From NCBI GenBank assembly GCA_002900995.3, contig CM035315.1:2015826-2079825 (forward strand): a stretch of DNA of 64,000 nucleotides. The letters are read 5' to 3'. Shown one piece after another: positions 58,725 through 64,000 of the stretch. The notes below the pieces were generated by a model. The model was given only the letters and a program-made list of their open reading frames with translations, did not search any database and was not told the DNA's origin. Origin of the DNA: Ganoderma boninense. Lineage: Eukaryota > Basidiomycota > Agaricomycetes > Polyporales > Polyporaceae. How positions within the stretch are numbered: position 1 is the first letter of the stretch; every line of letters starts with the position of its first letter. The translations under genes were made by a program, and so were the position numbers.

Positions 58725-60526
58725 TTATAGTGTGAATCGCTCCTGGAGGATGGACTTGAGCTGTAGGCTCCCAAGCTGAGGAGTGCATTTTGATCAGTGC
58801 GATTCCCCAAAAGGACACTTGAGGCACACCTACTTGCGGACGTGGAGCCTCGTCGACTTAAAAGTTGTCTGGTGCAGCAAACGGCAAGGAATCGCGCCTG
58901 GCTATAAGTCCCCGGTTTCTGGCAGCCGTGTCCACGAACCGCTTCCTAGAAGTAAAGATTAACGGGACTCGTCGAAGTCCGGAATAGGTTTTGTAGCCGT
59001 ACCGGAGTACTTGCAATAGCTTGCGATGGGAGGGGTGTTGGTTTCCGGGTTCTAAGTCAAAAGAACAGTTGAGTTTGGGACCTGGTAACGCCGCACTAGG
59101 GCGTACCGCTGAGGAAGTCAGTCAATGAATGCCTGGAGACCGTCCGTCAGCAAGACATTGTAACACGATCATCGCCGGAGGGCTTACATTGATGAAAATT
59201 CCCCCCTTCGTGGTGCAGTACGTACTCTCTCCGTCTCTGCAGGCCAACCATGATGTCTATCGTCGATGGTGAGGCTTGCGGCTGCGGGCAGAAAAACAGC
59301 TCCACTACTACTTGCTTCACCAAAGCACGGTCGTCCACTGGAGTGTGCGATACCGTGTGTGCGCCATCATGGTGCAGCGTCTCCATCTGAGCTGCGTGTA
59401 GTCAGACATTCTGCATGAGCCCGATCCGCGATGCTCTGCGAGACTGACCAAAGCCGCGAGCACCCAGTTGTCGAGCCCTGGTAGTGGTAGGGCTGGCTAC
59501 ATTATGACCCGACTCGTCAGAATCTGCTTTGCTTATCAAACTGAGAAACTGAGCAACTCACAGACGATGGGAGAAAGGATCGGGCTCGTGGGCGATCTGG
59601 GTTCTACGTTCGGGAGATCTGGGCGGAAGCTCGTCAGCTATCATACCGGGCAATGGTTCCCAAGTTGGATGGGCATACCGCACGCGGTCCCGGAGTGGCA
59701 GCAGTCGAAGATCAACTGCGAAACACAAGGGTCAAGAGACGAATGAGTCGATACAATAGATGACGGACGCACGTTGCAAAGGACACCTTTCTCCAGACCA
59801 TCGACAAATATCTCTCGAATTGTCTGTTCCGAACGGACAGGTTCAAGTCAGTGCTCGTGCCAACTAATCGTGATTCGTGTGACCTACGTCGTCACGTATG
59901 AAGTTGGCATATTCACGGGTCTCTGGATTAACGAGCTTGCAGTCCACAGGGAGCAACACTGAGATGAAGCGTGAGTCTCGGAAAGTACGAGGGAGTTGAA
60001 GAAGACTGACTTTCGTCCAATTCATCTTCTTCCATCTTGTCATTTAGAGGAACAGTCTGATCGCCATGGCCAGAATCTAGGACGAGGATCGTGAGTGGCA
60101 AATCTCTGATGGATCACTCAGACTTACACATAAACACGATGTGGTCCCCACGCCGGCTGCCTCCAACGAAGTGACGCATAGCTTTTTCCTGCACTACTGT
60201 CAAGTCCGAAAACCGAATGACCCAGAGCGCGTGGTGCTTACAATATTGTCTTTTGTTGGCCAAAACTTGCGAGGAACGTCATCGGCGTCAATTAGGGTTG
60301 TGATATCCTTCGCATGATAACCATATACCTCTATCTTCGCAGTCAGTGCATTCCTTCTTCAAGAGACTGGCGAGCGTAACAATGTACCGATCAAAAGCTT
60401 CGCGAACCTGGCCACGTCCTTGTGCGTGCTGACCAGCTCTCCAAGGTCGTGGTTAGCAGGGCCCGCTCCGTGTTTGTATTGGATGCCGACTAGAAGCGCC
60501 TTCTTCACGATGGTCGGGACTGGCAT
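58725..60526 (-). CDS. Metacaspase 1 (C14 caspase-like cysteine peptidase), damaged or misread in its C-terminal part
   Basis: Type I-like fungal metacaspase, a calcium-dependent Arg/Lys-specific cysteine peptidase. ATG 60526 opens MPVPTIVKKALLVGIQYKHG. STHKDVARFAKLLI and IEVYGYHAKDITTLIDADDVPRKFWPTKDNI follow after a short intron. The catalytic histidine is in YSGHGDQ (about 60070), followed by VLLPVDCKLVNPETREYANFIRDD. The catalytic cysteine is in LIFDCCHSGTAC (about 59690-59720). In the small-subunit region TTKGGIFIN (about 59200) should continue into AFIDDFLSGEPGN, but an extra base near 59116-59121 creates TGA (59118-59120). Beyond it HPSHRKLLQVLR, KRFVDTAARNRG and a final exon LGSLQLKSILQERFTL (ending 58725) match metacaspase 2. 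A TAA at 58858-58860 is a second problem unless an intron removes it. There is no long prodomain. Confidence 0.82.
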
Positions 60527-61702
60527 GGTGCAGATGAAGGTGACGCTTGCTAGGATTAAGATTCCGACTTATAAGACTTCAAGTTGTAAAGTAAGGAGAA
60601 TGAGAGTAGAGGAAAAGAATGTGAGTGAGATGTAGAGCGTCCTCGGACATGCTCGCATTCGCCTCTTATATTGCATCGAAGTGGTCATCGAAAGATATCT
60701 TCAAATGGCGATACGGTTGCCGAGGTCCGGGGGTGGCACTGAGAGACCAGTGAATCAAGCGGCCCCTAGGCCACACTCGCTGCTGTAACGAGGCTCGTGC
60801 ACAGCGGCGTGATGCGTCTGGAAAGGATTGTACCACAATGTTGTTAGGACTCAAGCGCAATCAAAAGACTGGTTCTCCTTCCTGTTCGCCAGCCCTGTGT
60901 AACCACCAGGAATATTTATCCCGGATTTATCCCAGTCCATTCGCTGCCAGCTCGCCAGTGAAAGCGCCAACTCTCAGGGCCCATGATGCGGACATCCCTA
61001 GTAGCGCCTGAAGCGACATGAGTGGAGGATGTGGTGAACGCGGAGAAGCTCTCCGAAGATGGCCTTAGCGGAAGATGATGCCTGGCTGGCCCTGCCAAAG
61101 AGAAGTGGGTCATGAAGAGAGACGCTAAAGTTCCTTGACAGAGATCGCGAGCTGGAGCAGGTAACGTGGGTTATCTCTGTTTGAACACCGAGAGTCCTGC
61201 AAGATCCACTTCAGAACCAGTGCAAATCTGTGCGTTCTGCTGGAGAGCATGGTAGCTCTGCATGACCACGGCTGGCCAGGGCATCAAACCATCGTAACTC
61301 GTCAAGATCATCGCTAGCTGTAACATCTAGAGCACAAGACACTCGTCGTCAGATGAGGAACTGCCATAGCCACATGTGCTCCAATCTGCTGCAGCGGCCG
61401 TAAATTTTGCACGGCCTCTGATTTTCTCTGATCCCCCACGCAGTGCATGTTGGCCTGCCAAAGGGGTGACGTACCAGGCACTGTGCTTCGATCGAATGGC
61501 AGCTCAACGACCGTGATTGGAAGGGAGCGGGAAGAGCCTGTTCATTCCTAGGTCCAGATAGTGCGGTGCATGCTCCGACCGGAGGTAGAGCACCGGTATC
61601 CGTCCGCACAGTGTGATTCTGGTGACGGGATCTAAGCCACGTAGGCAGCTGTGGGCATCATGATGGGATTTCAGTCAGATGGAACACGGAAAGATCTTAA
61701 TA
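60527..61702. promoter_or_regulatory. Upstream region of metacaspase 1
   Basis: On the minus strand TATAAG motifs occur about 45 bp (near 60570) and about 140 bp (near 60668) upstream of the ATG at 60526, and either could serve as a TATA box. The rest up to the inverted-repeat element has no recognisable gene. Confidence 0.45.
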
Positions 61703-62405
61703 GCCTCCCTCAATTCTCTGTTTTATTTTTCCCCTGGGCAGAAGCGCCCTCGCTTAGGCCCGTGATGTGACCCGTCCCATGTCTCCCTCGCACGAGAAAT
61801 ACATCGTTCTTACCATGTTTTATCCTTTGTAAAACTCCTCGGCAGGCTCTCGGCAGGTCGACGTCGGGTCGGGAAGGCGGGAACAACGGGGAAGAACGTT
61901 GGAGGGGCAGAGAGCGGGCAGGCGTCTGACTGCTGCCTCCCATCAAACGGCGCTTCGGAAATCGCAAAATACACCTGCCTAGGACGCGCCATGAAGAGTG
62001 AATCTAGTTATTCAACGCGAAGGACACGGGTGGTGGCAAGAGTTCAGTACAGTGATGTATGGTATAATCATATAATCTAGTCTTTGGAAGCCAATGTTCG
62101 GGGAGGAAGGTGTATGTACAGTTGCATCCCTCCACCACTGCTGAGCTAGGCGCCTATCAAATTGATGGGAGGCAGCAGTCAGACGCCCGCCCGCTCTCTG
62201 CCCCTCCAACGTTCTTCCCCGTTGTTCCCGCCTTCCCGCCCCAACGTCGACCTGCCGAGAGCCTGCCGAGGAGTTTTACGAAGGAGAAAACATGGTAAGA
62301 ACGATGTATTTCTCGTGCGAGGGAGACATGGGACGGGTCACATCACGGGCCTAAGCGAGGGCGCTTCTGCCCAGGGGAAAAATAAAACAGAGAATTGAGG
62401 GAGGC
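61703..62405. mobile_element. 703-bp element with long terminal inverted repeats and TA target site (MITE-like)
   Basis: The arms 61703-61946 and 62162-62405 are near-identical inverted repeats of about 244 bp each. They begin GCCTCCCTCAATTCTCTGTT and end AACAGAGAATTGAGGGAGGC. A TA dinucleotide flanks each end (61701-61702 and 62406-62407), as expected for a Tc1/mariner-type target-site duplication. The 215-bp centre carries no transposase frame, so this would be a non-autonomous element. The translated arms appear as matching frames on opposite strands, which is a by-product of the repeat. It lies between the two metacaspase genes. Confidence 0.88.
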
Positions 62406-63225
62406 TAATGCTCACCATGTGCTGAATACTACTCATACACGAGCTTCCTCCACGGCGACAACTTAGCTGAGCAGCGCCAGAAACCTGGGACGACAACCAA
62501 AGCAACAAGTTGGTCAGAGCATGAGACTCGGTCTCCGAATGGTATTTTGTGCTCCGACGCAACTGACAAGGCTCTCGCTTGTGAGTTCCGGCATAAGCCG
62601 ACATCTCCAACTCATCTCCGATCAAAGTTTCATGTTCCGCCCGTCAAGAGGCGCCGCTTGACGTCGACTGACCAAAAAAGTGCGGTCGACACGAGGACCA
62701 CTGGTGCTGGTGAACGTACAGGCATTATCATCCGTGTGCTCCTCCGGGAAATGACGAAAGAAATGCAGGTCGGATTATCCAAAAACATGGCAGGCAAGGT
62801 GTTGAAGAGCGAGAGACTGCACCGGCAGCCCACATGCTGCAACAATCGCGGAGAGATCGACCGTCGCAGTGGTAGCGAGAGGTGAGTCTACGCTGATGTC
62901 GACCTTTGTCACCGTGACACGGCATGCTCATATTTTACCCACAGTGACGACGGTCTGTGCCTATGGGTGTACCCCAAGGCAACTTACCTGCCATCGGGAT
63001 TTGGGCGATGCTCTCGACTCGGAGAAGCGTTGAACGCATCCTGTGGGGCTCAAAACAGACAATATCTTGCAAGCTGAAACAGGAAAGACAAGGTCACATT
63101 CTACATGATTCACTCAAAGACACAATACTTCTATGCGTATGCCAGGCTACGCCACCACCACCGAGACCAATCATGTTTGGAACACGAACTCTTGCGCCTC
63201 TAGCTACATGTCAGTCCGCCAACAT
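62406..63225. other. Spacer downstream of metacaspase 2
   Basis: No recognisable gene. It should contain the 3' untranslated region of metacaspase 2. Confidence 0.4.
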
Positions 63226-64000
63226 TTACAATGTAAAGTCCTTGCCGAGGATAGATCCAGGGGTGAGGCTCCCGAGCTGTACATCTCCATTTGATTAATG
63301 TCCATCTTTCGTTTCATACAGAAAATACACGTACTTGTGGCTCCGGAGCCTTACATGGAGTCCAGTTCTTCGACGAGGCGTTACGCTTATTAGCCGCTTC
63401 AGTAACCTCTTCGAGCTTGCGCCTAGAGCGGAGCTGGGTTAGAGCCCCTTCTCCAAATTCAACAAATCGCAAACGCACCGCAGTTCTAGCAATAGGTCCT
63501 TATGTTTGATTTCTTTGGGAGGGGTACCTGCATCAACTCCAGTCACAGTCACGAAGGCAACCTTCCTTCAGATTGCTTGAAGGAATACCTTTGAGGATCT
63601 CAACGAATGCCTGCCAAGAGTAAGTCAGCGGAAGCGTTTATAACTGGTATCCTCGGAAGTCCTACATTGATGAAATGACCACCTCGGGGACCTCCATAAG
63701 TCACCTGTGCGTCCGCGCAAGCAGCCCATGATGTCTGTCGATGTTCATCAGGATGCTTGTTGATAGTAACATAGTGAGCATATAGGGCTTACGACGTCCT
63801 TCGTTGAAACTTGGTCATTCGAGGCGCTCTCCCTGTGACTGGCAGCATGCCCGTGATTCACCGTTTCCGCCAAAGCTGTATCGAGTCAAAAGTCTCGTAT
63901 GATGTAGACTAAGGTAGGTTACAATACGTACAGAAACCAGGTGCGCCTGGCTTAGTAGGAGGCGAGCCTTTGTCTTCACCTGCACCACTCACTTCGCCGT
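63226..64000 (-). CDS. Metacaspase 2 (5' part outside the window)
   Basis: C-terminal half of a second metacaspase on the minus strand. The exon with TSWAACADAQVTYGGPRGGHFIN (about 63690-63755) is the small-subunit region. It is spliced to AFVEILK, then GTPPKEIKHKDLLLELR (about 63480-63530), RRKLEEVTEAANKRNASSKNW (about 63370-63430) and APEPQ. A final exon LGSLTPGSILGKDFTL ends at TAA 63226-63228. All junctions use normal GT-AG introns and the frame stays open. This last-exon architecture is the key to recognising the broken end of metacaspase 1. The catalytic His and Cys regions must lie beyond 64000. The sequence from 63770 to 64000 should include upstream exons, but I could not fix them. 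Confidence 0.75.

Noticed and set aside
61710..62398. Two matching protein frames of 78-85 residues on opposite strands
   Set aside because: They are the two arms of one inverted repeat read in the same frame; there is no evidence that they are translated.

Overview
The window is a gene-rich stretch of a filamentous basidiomycete genome, most likely an Agaricomycete. The evidence is many short introns of about 50-80 bp, short intergenic gaps, and several protein families that are typical of, or best known from, mushroom-forming fungi: multi-exon secreted GH47 alpha-mannosidases, F-box/leucine-rich proteins with acidic tails, WW-domain proteins with a C-terminal multi-span membrane region, a DUF6533-like membrane protein and metacaspases. 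There is no sign of bacterial operons, CRISPR or phage.

Layout. 1-2063 holds the 3' part of GH47 copy 1 (+). 2345-4050 is a DUF6533-like membrane protein (-) carrying an 82-bp tandem duplication across an intron/exon junction. 5617-7934 is GH47 copy 2 (+). 8373-10603 is F-box gene 1 (+) and converges on WW/membrane gene A (10771-13304, -). 14751-16873 is F-box gene 2 (+). 18872-21278 is GH47 copy 3 (+) and converges on WW/membrane gene B (21632-24061, -). 24.1-27.6 kb has no recognisable gene. 27627-29960 is GH47 copy 4 (+) and converges on F-box gene 3 (30191-31976, -). 32583-34170 is SWP1/ribophorin II (-), a subunit of the oligosaccharyltransferase. 34.8-44.3 kb is a strongly diverged direct duplication of about 4.9 kb with no intact reading frame. 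44872-46804 is WW/membrane gene C (-). 47327-48475 is a small basic gene (+) with a large intron that contains a foldback element. 48.5-53.3 kb has little that I can support. 54231-58074 is WW/membrane gene D (+). 58725-60526 is metacaspase 1 (-). 61703-62405 is a 703-bp terminal-inverted-repeat element. 63226 to the window end is metacaspase 2 (-, 5' end outside the window).

How the genes relate. The first 32 kb look like repeated, reshuffled modules of three unrelated families (GH47, F-box, WW/membrane), with four, three and three members there. GH47 enzymes trim alpha-1,2-mannose from N-glycans, and SWP1 belongs to the complex that adds those glycans in the ER, so the SWP1 side has a loose N-glycan theme. 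I see no evidence that the WW, F-box or metacaspase genes take part in it.

Caution. At least five genes contain single-base insertions or deletions that break otherwise conserved reading frames. Some sit in short G runs. Either several paralogs are decaying, or the assembled sequence carries indel errors. This should be settled before any of these genes is called a pseudogene.
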